NCBI GenBank assembly: GCA_023460855.1
Contig: JAEWOS010000020.1
Span: forward strand, 62,001-126,000
Direction of reading: 5' to 3'
Origin: Bacteroidota bacterium
Lineage (GTDB): Bacteria; Bacteroidota; Bacteroidia; Flavobacteriales; Weeksellaceae
Length of the DNA: 64,000 bases
Part shown: piece by piece, positions 27,383-35,157 of the stretch
Position numbering within the stretch: the first letter of the stretch is position 1
Layout of the letters: each line of letters opens with the position of its first letter
Notes under the pieces: model-generated
What the model saw: the letters and a program-made list of their open reading frames with translations, nothing else
What the model was told of the DNA's origin: nothing
Databases searched by the model: none
Program-made: the position numbers and the translations under genes

Positions 27383-28756
27383 ATGAAAAAGTATTTTGTG
27401 AGTGCAGCTCTGGCTGCTGCCGTTTTCGCGAGTGCGCAGAAAAAGGAGATTGCAAACGCTTATAAAGCTGTAGAAGCCAATGATATGGCAACAGCTAAAA
27501 CACAGATAGCAGCTGCAGAAGTTGCAATGGGCGGAAAAACCACGATGCTGGAACCTGAAGTTCTGGAACAGTATTATTTCTCAAAAGGCATGATGCTGAT
27601 GCGCGCCGGACAAAATTTAGAGGGAGCAGAGTATCTTTCGAAAATCGGGGAATTGGGAAAATCTAAAATTTATACCGGTAAAGATGCCAACAGAAATCGC
27701 GTGTATTATGTAGGAAAAGCTGATGCGGATGCGTCAGGAATTTCCGGTTTGAAAGAGGAAACTTATACGCCAACAACAGCAACAAAACTTGCGGGACTGA
27801 TTAATCCGATGATTAACGCCTCGAACAGTGCCGCTCTTGATGCTTATAACAACAAAAGATATGAAGAAGCAGGAAATAAATTTCTGGAAGTTTATAATCT
27901 TTTGAAAGCCGGCGGACAGCTGAACGGACAGACCCTTTACAATGCAGGAATCAGCTATGCTTATGCGAATAAAGGCGACAAGGCGATCAATGTTTTCAAT
28001 GATCTGATCAGCACAGGATATAGCGGAGTGGAAACAACTTACACAGCGAAAAACAAGAAAACAGGCAAAGAAGAATCATTCGATAAAACAACCTGGGAGG
28101 TCTTGAAGAAAAATCCGGATTATTCAGATTTTAAAACCGCAACATCGCCAAGTGTAGAACAGCAGATTTACGAAACAAAAGCTGCATTGCTTATTTCGGA
28201 GAATCGCAACGATGAAGCGATTGCTTTCCTGGATAATGCTACGAAGAAGTTTCCTAATAATGCGAAACTGTCTGAGTTGAAAGGAAATGCGTACTACAAA
28301 GCGGGCAGAACGACAGAATTTGTAGGAAGCCTGAAGGAACAGCTGGCAAAAAATCCGAACGATGCCGTAAACTGGTACAATCTGGGAGTGCTTCAAAGCA
28401 ATGATCCGGCAACGGCAGCTGAAGCAGAAAATGCCTTTAAAAAAGCTGTGGAAATCGATCCGAATATGACCAACGCGTATCAAAACCTTACTTTTTTACT
28501 GATGGGTGATGATGAAGCGGCAGTTCAGAAAATTGAAGCCGCAAAGAAATCCGGAAACACCGGTAATTATAATAAACTGGTTCAGGAAAGAAGAACGCGT
28601 TTTTCAAAAGCGATTCCATATGCAGAAAAATGGCATTCTCTTGACCGTCAGAACACCAATGCAATCAGCATTCTGAAAGGTTTGTATATTCTTACCAATA
28701 ACGACATTAAATTGCAGCAGATTAAAGCGCGCGAAGCAGAACTCTCTGGAAAATAA
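27383..28756 (+). CDS. exported tetratricopeptide-repeat protein
   Basis: The 457-residue protein has a signal peptide (AAVFASAQ, about residue 19) and then repeated helix pairs with TPR spacing. The clearest copies are around NWYNLGVLQSNDPATAAEAENAFKKAVEIDPNMTNAYQNL (about 330-370) and the block before it. TPR proteins in the periplasm act as scaffolds; no partner can be named. It follows gyrA by 27 bases and is closed by a strong terminator. Confidence 0.85.
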   Translation: MKKYFVSAALAAAVFASAQKKEIANAYKAVEANDMATAKTQIAAAEVAMGGKTTMLEPEVLEQYYFSKGMMLMRAGQNLEGAEYLSKIGELGKSKIYTGKDANRNRVYYVGKADADASGISGLKEETYTPTTATKLAGLINPMINASNSAALDAYNNKRYEEAGNKFLEVYNLLKAGGQLNGQTLYNAGISYAYANKGDKAINVFNDLISTGYSGVETTYTAKNKKTGKEESFDKTTWEVLKKNPDYSDFKTATSPSVEQQIYETKAALLISENRNDEAIAFLDNATKKFPNNAKLSELKGNAYYKAGRTTEFVGSLKEQLAKNPNDAVNWYNLGVLQSNDPATAAEAENAFKKAVEIDPNMTNAYQNLTFLLMGDDEAAVQKIEAAKKSGNTGNYNKLVQERRTRFSKAIPYAEKWHSLDRQNTNAISILKGLYILTNNDIKLQQIKAREAELSGK

Positions 28757-28781
28757 GCGACGCTGTGATCTATTAAATATC

Positions 28782-28815
28782 ATCCCCCGGAAAAGAATTT
28801 TCGGGGGATTTTGTT
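28782..28815 (+). terminator. rho-independent terminator after the TPR gene
   Basis: ATCCCCCG (28782-28789) with a bulged G and AAAA pairs with TTTT and CGGGGGAT (ending 28809), followed by a T-rich stretch. It separates two convergent genes. Confidence 0.85.
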
Positions 28816-28835
28816 TTATAATTTCTCTCACTAAT

Positions 28836-29486
28836 TTATTGCACGAGAATTCTGTCGGCAGCAGAAATTCCTACAGAATGTGTCTTTCCGTTTGAGTTAA
28901 TGACCATCGAACCGTCAAACTGTTCAACAGAAATTATTTTTATTTTGGTTTCTAAGGAGAGTTCGCGGTTATTCAGATAATTAAGGAAATCTTCTTCCGA
29001 AAAAGTCACCGCTTTAAAAACAACCTGATCTCCGGCTTTGCAGCTGCTCAGTTTCCGGAAATTGTTGGGCAGAATAACTCCTTCCTTGTCCGGAATTGGT
29101 TCGCCGTGCGGATCGAAGCGCGGAAAATCCAGCAGTTCGTCCATTTTATCGAAAAATATACCGGAATGTACGTGCTCGAGCTGTTCGGCAATTTCATGAA
29201 CATCTTCCCATCCGAAATTCATTTTTTCCACCAGAAACATTTCCGTAAGCCGGTGTTTGCGTACCACCAGCGCAGCTTCTTTTCTTCCGGCGGCAGTGAT
29301 CCTAATCGGTCTGTAGCTTTCGATTTTCACCCAGCCTTTATCTGCAAATTTTTTCATCATGTTATTTGCGGTTGGCATTTTCACATCGAGAAATTTGCTG
29401 AGTTCATTGAGCAGAATTTCATTTTTTTCGTTCGCGAGGTGGAAAACAGCTTTCAGATAGTTCTCTTCCGTAAGTGTATTTTTCAA
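28836..29486 (-). CDS. DtxR/MntR-family metal-dependent transcriptional regulator
   Basis: The 216-residue protein has an N-terminal winged helix (NELSKFLDVKMPTANNMMKKFADKGWVKIE, about residues 24-54), then the dimerisation and metal-binding domain with EIAEQLEHVHSG and the family signature FDPHGEPIP, and finally an FeoA/SH3-like domain (about 140-216). With Mn(II) or Fe(II) bound, such proteins repress uptake genes. Codon by codon, the start is TTG at 29486: the neighbouring upstream codons contain no ATG, and the next internal ATG would remove the DNA-binding helix. A palindrome overlapping a -7 box just upstream suggests autoregulation. No transporter gene is adjacent. Confidence 0.88.
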   Translation of the reverse strand: MKNTLTEENYLKAVFHLANEKNEILLNELSKFLDVKMPTANNMMKKFADKGWVKIESYRPIRITAAGRKEAALVVRKHRLTEMFLVEKMNFGWEDVHEIAEQLEHVHSGIFFDKMDELLDFPRFDPHGEPIPDKEGVILPNNFRKLSSCKAGDQVVFKAVTFSEEDFLNYLNNRELSLETKIKIISVEQFDGSMVINSNGKTHSVGISAADRILVQ

Positions 29487-29489
29487 AAT

Positions 29490-29517
29490 GTTAGATGAAA
29501 TTGTTCACAAATCTAAC
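29490..29517 (-). promoter_or_regulatory. -7 box overlapped by inverted repeat (putative metalloregulator operator)
   Basis: GTTAGAT (29490-29496) and ATCTAAC (29511-29517) are perfect inverted arms 14 bases apart. On the minus strand TAGATTTG (29508-29515) matches TAnnTTTG. The pair lies four bases upstream of the TTG start. Confidence 0.5.
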
Positions 29518-29543
29518 AAAAAAATCCCGATTTTACTCGGGAT
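29516..29543 (-). terminator. minus-strand hairpin with T run upstream of the DtxR-type gene
   Basis: ATCCCGA (29524-29530) and TCGGGAT (29537-29543) form a stem. Read on the minus strand it is followed by seven T residues (29523-29517 side). No minus-strand gene lies immediately upstream, so it may stop antisense transcripts from the aldolase region rather than end an mRNA. Confidence 0.6.
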
Positions 29544-29720
29544 CTCATGGTTATCAGCTTTCATATTTTCAGGTAAGTTCGTAAAAACCTGGTTCTATTG
29601 CTATTAACAGGAAAGCTGTCGAAAAAACTTTTACAGAAAAACTACTTGTCATTTTTCTATTTCAAAGATGTGCAATTAATCCATTACATTTATCAGGAAA
29701 ATTCCCCTTTTTTATACAGA

Positions 29721-30749
29721 ATGAAAATTTCTTTCAAAAATGATTATTCGGAAGGCTGTCATCCCGACATCCTGCAAAACCTGGTAAATACAAACAGCGT
29801 GCAGCAGCAGGGTTATGGAAATGACGATTATTGCCGCACAGCTCAAGATCTCTTGCGCAAAGAATTCGGCGCACAACAGGCTCAGGTATTTTTTGTAACA
29901 GGCGGAACTCAGGCAAACCTGCTGGCTGCCGCTGCATTTTTAAAACCCTTTGAAAGCATTATTGCTGCTGAGACCGGCCATATCAATACCAATGAAACCG
30001 GCGCTGTTGAAGCAACCGGACATCGCATTAATTCGGTGAATTCGGCCGACGGAAAAATAACAATCGGACAAATCGAGGAAGTTCTCGCTCTACACACGAA
30101 TATTCCGCATCAGGTGCAGCCAAAACTCGTGTATATTTCGCAGGCAACGGAACTCGGCACTGTATATACAAAGCATGAATTACAGATTCTGAGGAATTTT
30201 TGCGATGAAAACAGCCTTTTTCTGTTTATGGACGGTGCGCGTCTCGCGCAGGCTTTGGCTTCGGATTATTCCGGATTGCAACCCGAGGATTTGGGCGTGC
30301 TCACCGATGCATTTTACTTTGGCGGAACCAAAAACGGAGCGCTTTTGGGCGAAGCAGTGGTAATTAATAATCAACAGCTACAGGCAGATTTTCCCTTTCA
30401 CATGAAACAGCGCGGTGCTTTGCTTGCGAAGAGCCGGATTTTGGGGATTCAGTTCAGCACTTTGATGCAGAACAGACTGTATTACGATCTCGCTAAACAT
30501 GCAAATAATCAGGCCTTTCAGATTGCCGAAGCTTTCAGGAAAAAAGGAATTTCATTTCTTGCTGAACCTCAATCCAATCAGATTTTCCCGGTGCTCAGTC
30601 AACAGCAAATCGGTGATCTTTCCGCGGATTTTGAGTTTTACGTCTGGAAAAAAATTGATCATGAACGTTCCGCAATACGGCTGATTACATCCTGGGCAAC
30701 TGCGCCCGAAAATACCAGTGCATTAATCCAAAAAATAGATGCACTTTAA
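29721..30749 (+). CDS. threonine aldolase (PLP-dependent beta-eliminating lyase family)
   Basis: Low-specificity L-threonine aldolases split threonine or allo-threonine to glycine and acetaldehyde. The 342-residue reading from the ATG at 29721 starts directly with MKISFKNDYSEGCHPDIL, the usual family beginning; the 41 extra residues of the longer frame look non-coding. The PLP-site features are visible: GGTQANLLA (cofactor phosphate side), FLFMDGARLAQAL (Asp contacting the pyridine nitrogen) and the Schiff-base lysine in FGGTKNGALLGEAVV. The enzyme is cytosolic and monocistronic here. Confidence 0.88.
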   Translation: MKISFKNDYSEGCHPDILQNLVNTNSVQQQGYGNDDYCRTAQDLLRKEFGAQQAQVFFVTGGTQANLLAAAAFLKPFESIIAAETGHINTNETGAVEATGHRINSVNSADGKITIGQIEEVLALHTNIPHQVQPKLVYISQATELGTVYTKHELQILRNFCDENSLFLFMDGARLAQALASDYSGLQPEDLGVLTDAFYFGGTKNGALLGEAVVINNQQLQADFPFHMKQRGALLAKSRILGIQFSTLMQNRLYYDLAKHANNQAFQIAEAFRKKGISFLAEPQSNQIFPVLSQQQIGDLSADFEFYVWKKIDHERSAIRLITSWATAPENTSALIQKIDAL

Positions 30750-30772
30750 TTTCCTGTAAGTAAGTCTTAATT

Positions 30773-31336
30773 TTAATTGGCCGGTTGTGTTGCAGCTACC
30801 GCGGACTTTGCCGCAGATGAAGCTGAAACGGCAGCCTGCATGTTCTTAAAGCGGCTTTCAATGGTATTACATTCCACCATGGAAAGCGCGTGTCCGCCTT
30901 CATACTTTATGGAATAATAATCTTTGTAACCGGTTCCGTCAGCATCCGGTTCGCCGATGCCTTCCAGAACTTTACCGTCTTTCATCAGAAACCAGATTTC
31001 ACGCGTAGACGTCATGCCTTCCGATTCGAATGTATAGTCGACTTTGAGGGTGTCTCCATCTTCAACCCCTACAATATCTCCGAAGGAACTGTCCTTTTCA
31101 AAATTTTTGTAATACAGATTTCCGGTAACCGTTCCTAGGTTGCTCACCACTTTCATAAATAAGGTGTCCTTTCCTGTGGCTTCCATGTAGCAGATTTCGG
31201 GTACAGCTTCAATGTTGAAATCGCTTGTATTCACCGTCATCGAGTCTTCTGTTACGTCCTGAACGTTTGATTCTGTTTTTTTTACGCAGCTCAGTGCTAT
31301 CATCGAAAGGGCGGCTACTGCGAGTATTTTCTTCAT
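30773..31336 (-). CDS. predicted lipoprotein of unknown function
   Basis: The 187-residue protein has a lipobox MIALSC (Cys about 17), then a Thr/Ser/Asp-rich spacer and a beta-rich domain (about 45-150) with two cysteines (CYMEATGKDT and MVECNTI). The tail is rich in alanine and serine (AAVSASSAAKSAVAATQ). I recognise no family. The core with GNLYYKNFEKDSSFGDIVG and GDTLKVDYTFESEG looks like a small lipocalin-like barrel, but that is only an impression. Confidence 0.7.
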   Translation of the reverse strand: MKKILAVAALSMIALSCVKKTESNVQDVTEDSMTVNTSDFNIEAVPEICYMEATGKDTLFMKVVSNLGTVTGNLYYKNFEKDSSFGDIVGVEDGDTLKVDYTFESEGMTSTREIWFLMKDGKVLEGIGEPDADGTGYKDYYSIKYEGGHALSMVECNTIESRFKNMQAAVSASSAAKSAVAATQPAN

Positions 31337-31363
31337 AATTCAAAAAATTAAAATTGGTTGGAT

Positions 31364-31807
31364 TTATCTTTCGGCCAGTTCTTTTACAAGGCTGAATCCT
31401 TTTTCAAAGCCTTCTTTCATCTGGTCCGCATGTTCATGACTGGTATGCACAATACCCTGAAGTTTTGTGTAACCGTCCAGTTCGGTGAGGAAATATTTTT
31501 CCTGAGCACCGCTCCATTCTTCAATTTCTCGTGATTCCGTAATGGCAACGCCGTTTTTCAGGTAACCCAAATGTTTAAAAACCACTTCGCAAGGCGCATC
31601 CAGACTTTCGATGGTGGAAATCATGCCATTTTCGCCGGTCTGATCGAGGAACAGCGTTCTGCCGTCTATTTTCCAGTCCGATTCCATGCGTCCGCCTTCA
31701 CTGCCAAAAAATTTGGTCCATTCTGCGTAACATTCCGGTTTCCAGAGGATTTCCCAGATTTTCCCCGCGCTTGCATTTATTTCTATTGTATGTGTAATTG
31801 TCTCCAT
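31364..31807 (-). CDS. SRPBCC (START-like) domain protein, 147 residues
   Basis: The protein begins with the standard START/AHSA1-like opening ITHTIEINASAGKIWEILWKPECYAEWTKFF and continues with alternating strands and a C-terminal helix (MKEGFEKGFSLVKELAE). Members form a deep hydrophobic pocket that binds small lipophilic molecules; functions vary and cannot be named from sequence. It lies next to a second protein of the same family on the same strand, separated by 24 bases, which suggests a tandem duplication. Confidence 0.85.
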   Translation of the reverse strand: METITHTIEINASAGKIWEILWKPECYAEWTKFFGSEGGRMESDWKIDGRTLFLDQTGENGMISTIESLDAPCEVVFKHLGYLKNGVAITESREIEEWSGAQEKYFLTELDGYTKLQGIVHTSHEHADQMKEGFEKGFSLVKELAER

Positions 31808-31831
31808 AAAATTCTGTTTTGAGGTTTAAAA

Positions 31832-32257
31832 CTATTCCTGTTCTGCGAGCTCCTTTACTTTCTGCATCACTTTCGGATAATTACTGTTGAAGAAATCTTC
31901 GAATTCGTCCAGGGAATTTACTGAAATTTTCAGTTCCGTTCCTCCATCCTTTTCTGTAAGCAGGTAAGTTTCGCGCGAATCTTCCCAACCCTGATCATCG
32001 TGAACTCCGTCATAAATCCAGCCTTTATGCTGCATCGTCAGTTCTCTGTTGGCAATATTTTTTTCAATAAAATTATACATGCCGTTATTTTTCGCATCGT
32101 ACAGACTGATGATGCTGCGTTCTTCAAAATTACCTTCATAACGCGCGCCGTCGTTCATTACCGATGCCCATTTTTTATAGCTTTCCGGATCCCAAAGTGT
32201 GTTCCAGATTCTTTCCGGCGTGGCATTAATGTGCGTGGTATATTCGAGTTTTTTCAT
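31832..32257 (-). CDS. SRPBCC (START-like) domain protein, 141 residues
   Basis: It opens with LEYTTHINATPERIWNTLWDPESYKKWASVM, very similar in layout to the downstream neighbour, and ends with the same kind of helix (NSNYPKVMQKVKELAEQE). Both share the phrase pattern TYLLTEKDG / KYFLTELDG. I infer a duplicated pair in one transcript together with the PhnB-like gene upstream. The bound ligand is unknown. Confidence 0.85.
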   Translation of the reverse strand: MKKLEYTTHINATPERIWNTLWDPESYKKWASVMNDGARYEGNFEERSIISLYDAKNNGMYNFIEKNIANRELTMQHKGWIYDGVHDDQGWEDSRETYLLTEKDGGTELKISVNSLDEFEDFFNSNYPKVMQKVKELAEQE

Positions 32258-32281
32258 GATCAGGAGATTCTCTTAATTTTC

Positions 32282-33145
32282 TCACGAATTATAGGCGGCT
32301 TCGAGATCAGCGATGTCAATTTTTTTCATCTGCATCATGGCTTCCATCACCTGGAGTGCTTTTGCAGGCTGCCCGAAATCATTCATCAGTTCGAGAAGCC
32401 GTTTTGGTACAATTTGCCAGCTGACTCCAAATTTATCTTTCATCCAGCCGCACATCGACTCTTTTCCGCCATTTACAGTTAATGAATTCCAGTAGTGATC
32501 CGTTTCCTCCTGATTGTCAGTCATTACCACGATGGAAATTCCTTCATTAAAATCAAACTGGTGGTCGTAAGAATTGTCCATGCAGAAGAATGTATAACCA
32601 TTGAGTTCAAACTGTGCATGCTGTACATTTTCAGGAACTTCATGGGTTTCATTTCCGACACCTTCACCGTATTTCAATACACCTCCGATCTTGGAATCCG
32701 GAAAAATACCGGTGTACAGTTCCATCGCTTCCATTGCTTTTCCGTTGTTTTCATGAATGTACATCAGCGTCGGAATTATTTTCTGATCGCCCTGCATTCC
32801 GAGATAAACCTGCCACGTAACGCCAAATTTATCACGAACCCAACCGTATTTTTTGCTCCACGGATATTCACCGAGTTCCATCAGAACGATTCCGCCATCG
32901 GAAAGAGGCTTCCAGTATTTTTCGACCTCTTCTTCAGTTTCGCACAAAACCATGAAAGAAATCGATGCATTTTTTTCGAACTGCGGCCCGCCGTTCAGGA
33001 GCATTAATCTTTGCCCGAACAGTTCAATATTAATCACCATCGGCGATTCTACGGTGATTTTACCATTGAAAACTTCACAGTAAAAATCGGCCGATTCTTT
33101 AGCGGCGCCGTCGTACCAGAGACATGGAAAAATTTCGTTGTTCAT
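32282..33145 (-). CDS. double PhnB-like VOC family protein
   Basis: The 287-residue protein contains two consecutive PhnB-type vicinal-oxygen-chelate domains (about 3-130 and 135-280). Each has the typical text: FPCLWYDGAAKESADFY and WVRDKFGVTWQVYLG in the first, and PTLMYIHENNGKAMEAMELY and WMKDKFGVSWQIVPKRL in the second. These are often mislabelled 3-demethylubiquinone methyltransferase. The fold binds metal or small molecules, but no enzymatic role is known. It lies 24 bases upstream of the SRPBCC pair on the same strand. Confidence 0.85.
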   Translation of the reverse strand: MNNEIFPCLWYDGAAKESADFYCEVFNGKITVESPMVINIELFGQRLMLLNGGPQFEKNASISFMVLCETEEEVEKYWKPLSDGGIVLMELGEYPWSKKYGWVRDKFGVTWQVYLGMQGDQKIIPTLMYIHENNGKAMEAMELYTGIFPDSKIGGVLKYGEGVGNETHEVPENVQHAQFELNGYTFFCMDNSYDHQFDFNEGISIVVMTDNQEETDHYWNSLTVNGGKESMCGWMKDKFGVSWQIVPKRLLELMNDFGQPAKALQVMEAMMQMKKIDIADLEAAYNS

Positions 33146-33196
33146 TTATGATGCTAAAATTAATATTGTTTTAATTGATTTTTAATTGGAACAGCT

Positions 33197-33781
33197 TTAA
33201 TCGCCATACTGAATTAAAGAATTTTTAAAATGCAGATATTCGTCTCTGTAATTTTCAAGATCACTTTCCGATGCGTATTTAATCCCAAAAACTTTGTTGG
33301 TATGGCTCACATCTTCGGAAGTTTCCTCATAAGACCTGCTGTAGCTGCCATCGTTGGCTTTAACTGTCCAGCGCTTAACCAGAAGTCCGTTTTTTTCTTC
33401 TTCCGAATTTTCGAAAATATGTTCTCCCGGTTTTACTTTTATATCCGTCGGTTCTCCGCTCCACTGTGGTGAAAATACATAGAACTGAACTTTTCCGTCG
33501 GGCGAAGTGAAAACCGCACTGTCAAAACCTTCAGAATTTGTATATGACTTCAGAGAATTTTCTCCTTTGAAAGTTGAAGGATATTCAACATCAAACCAGG
33601 CTCCGGAAAACTTTTTATATTCGGTTGAATTCTGTCTATCCGGAGTTTTTGAAGGAACAGTACCGGTATTTTGAAGGACAGAATCTGTACGGTTCTGCGT
33701 CTTCTGCACTTCGTTTTTCTTGCATGATGAGAAAGCAAGAACCATTGAGAATGCTAAAATTTTATTTGTGATTCTCCGCAT
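33197..33781 (-). CDS. predicted lipoprotein of unknown function
   Basis: The true start is the ATG at 33781 (194 residues), where a signal segment with the lipobox AFSSC begins; the open frame upstream to 34084 runs through the neighbouring SRPBCC gene in another frame. After a Thr/Asn/Ser-rich linker (about 25-60) comes a domain beginning WFDVEYPSTFKGE and containing DSAVFTSPDGKVQFYVFSP, which resembles small beta-rich domains fitted to bind lipids or proteins. The start overlaps the end of the upstream SRPBCC gene by 20 bases, so translation may be coupled. Confidence 0.75.
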   Translation of the reverse strand: MRRITNKILAFSMVLAFSSCKKNEVQKTQNRTDSVLQNTGTVPSKTPDRQNSTEYKKFSGAWFDVEYPSTFKGENSLKSYTNSEGFDSAVFTSPDGKVQFYVFSPQWSGEPTDIKVKPGEHIFENSEEEKNGLLVKRWTVKANDGSYSRSYEETSEDVSHTNKVFGIKYASESDLENYRDEYLHFKNSLIQYGD

Positions 33782-34178
33782 ACTTCTCAAAATTATGCAG
33801 AATTTTGTCCCATCCGTCACGCTGCATTTCCACAGAATTTTTCTTTTCCGGCTCGAATGTCTGATTGATTTCCGTAGTTCCCGGATCCAGCGCGTTGAAA
33901 ACCACATGAACTTTACGGTCGTCGTCGAGCGTGTACACAATGTGTTTTTCCGGAACGATTTCATCAAAAATACCCGAATAATCAAAACCGAAACTTCCGT
34001 CTTTTGCTTCCATACGGTACACAAATCTGCCGCCTTCGCGAAGATCGCTTTTGGCAGAAGGACATTTCCATTCCTCCGTTGCAAAATGCCAGTGCGTAAT
34101 ATGTTCCGGCTGTGTGAAATATTCCCAGACCTTCTGAACAGGTTTCAAAATTGTGACGTTTAGTTTAATCGGTTCCAT
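33762..34178 (-). CDS. SRPBCC (AHSA1-like) domain protein
   Basis: From the ATG at 34178 the protein has 138 residues and starts MEPIKLNVTILKPVQKVWEYFTQPEHITHW, the canonical AHSA1-type opening. The C-terminal helix motif GWDKILHNFEKYAE is typical. Reading back to an earlier start at 34199 is possible but adds only seven residues. The 3' end overlaps the start of the lipoprotein gene. It is the third SRPBCC gene within 3 kb; the ligand is unknown. Confidence 0.85.
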   Translation of the reverse strand: MEPIKLNVTILKPVQKVWEYFTQPEHITHWHFATEEWKCPSAKSDLREGGRFVYRMEAKDGSFGFDYSGIFDEIVPEKHIVYTLDDDRKVHVVFNALDPGTTEINQTFEPEKKNSVEMQRDGWDKILHNFEKYAENHK

Positions 34179-34283
34179 GCCTTTTCTATTTTCAACCAAG
34201 ATACAAAAAATTAGGTTTGTTACTGAAGATTCAGCGTACCGGCAAATCGGACTTTTCTTATAGTTACAAACAGAATGTTAATG

Positions 34284-34308
34284 AAAAAGTCCGGCAAAAC
34301 CGGACTTT
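34284..34308 (-). terminator. rho-independent terminator (minus strand)
   Basis: AAAGTCCGG (34286-34294) and CCGGACTTT (34300-34308) form a perfect nine-pair stem with loop CAAAA, followed on the minus strand by T residues. It ends the transcript of the exported protein at 34339-34887. Confidence 0.85.
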
Positions 34309-34338
34309 ATAATTTTAGAACTCAGATGCAGAAATTTT

Positions 34339-34887
34339 TTACTTGCGTTTTACCACTTTTTTCGCTGCAGGCTTCGGCGTAATGTTCTGCTGAACGCTCT
34401 GCGTTTCTCTGGGATCAACAATTTGTCTGCGTGCTGCAAGAGAATTGTTTCTGTCTTTTCCGAAAAGTTTGTCAACGTCTTTCTTAGTCAGAAACTGCGA
34501 TTTGCCGACATATTTTTTGTTCTTGTTAATATACTGCACGAACTGAACGGTGATCTGTCCGTAGTTTCTTGCAAAATGCAATCCTACAATGTCGTTAGGA
34601 AGCTCCAGGGTGATTTCACTGGTTGGCATTTCGATAAAACCGTCGGAAATCAGCTTGTAAAGTGTATCAAAATCTTTGTTCAGGTCGCTGAATGCAAAAG
34701 TTCTGAATGTATTCAGGTTAGAAGAATTGACATCCTGATAGTTGAAAATATATTTTTTGTCCTTTTTGTAAAGGGTAACCGAATTTTCCTTACCCACTTC
34801 CAGCAGCGATTCATTCTTCAGAACCTTGATCTGAGAAAATGCTGAAACGGACATTAATATGCTTAGAAACAGTACAATTTTTTTCAT
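34339..34887 (-). CDS. exported hypothetical protein with basic C-terminus
   Basis: The 182-residue protein has a signal peptide (SVSAFSQ, about residue 19). The mature domain alternates strands and helices (VTLYKKDKKYIFNYQDV, TFRTFAFSDLNKDFDTLYKLI). A Lys/Pro/Arg-rich tail (about 160-182) ends in VVKRK. I recognise no family. It is likely periplasmic or surface-associated. It is transcribed alone, with a clear terminator 30 bases downstream. Confidence 0.65.
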   Translation of the reverse strand: MKKIVLFLSILMSVSAFSQIKVLKNESLLEVGKENSVTLYKKDKKYIFNYQDVNSSNLNTFRTFAFSDLNKDFDTLYKLISDGFIEMPTSEITLELPNDIVGLHFARNYGQITVQFVQYINKNKKYVGKSQFLTKKDVDKLFGKDRNNSLAARRQIVDPRETQSVQQNITPKPAAKKVVKRK

Positions 34888-35001
34888 CTTTTTTATTTTA
34901 TAGGTGCTAAACCGTAAATTAAAAGTATATCCCTATGAACTCTAACGGCAAATTTATAGAAATATTTTTTATGCGTGCAGAAGCACGTAACGTGCCAAAA
35001 T

Positions 35002-35032
35002 AAAAAAACCCTACATGAAATATTTCAGTAGG
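35002..35032 (-). terminator. terminator of tRNA-Arg
   Basis: CCTAC (35010-35014) pairs with GTAGG (35028-35032) and continues TGAAAT with ATTTCA, with one bulge. On the minus strand seven T residues follow. It lies directly after the tRNA 3' end. Confidence 0.85.
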
Positions 35033-35038
35033 ATTTTG

Positions 35039-35112
35039 TGAACGCGGGAGGAGTCGAACCCCCAACCTTCAGAGCCGTAATCTGACGCTCTATCCAATTG
35101 AGCTACGCGTCC
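35039..35112 (-). tRNA. tRNA-Arg (anticodon ACG)
   Basis: The minus strand folds as a 74-base cloverleaf. The acceptor stem is GGACGCG with CGCGTTC (a G-T pair at position 2). The D arm contains AGCTCAATTGGATAGAGC, and the anticodon loop TTACGGC between TCAGA and TCTGA gives the anticodon ACG. The T arm is GGGGGTTCGACTCC(T). The discriminator base is A and CCA is not encoded. A -7 box lies 12 bases upstream and a terminator follows, so it is a single-gene unit. Confidence 0.96.
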
Positions 35113-35124
35113 GTTTCGGGTTTG

Positions 35125-35132
35125 CAAATATA
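35125..35132 (-). promoter_or_regulatory. -7 promoter box of tRNA-Arg
   Basis: On the minus strand the sequence is TATATTTG, an exact TAnnTTTG match, 12 bases before the mature tRNA 5' end. Confidence 0.65.
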
Positions 35133-35157
35133 GCATTATTTTTATTTTCTTTGAAAG

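Noticed and set aside
33782..34084. Long N-terminal extension of the lipoprotein frame (102 extra codons)
   Set aside because: It overlaps the SRPBCC gene in another frame, is Arg/Lys-rich without domain character, and would bury the lipobox signal at 33781 inside the protein.
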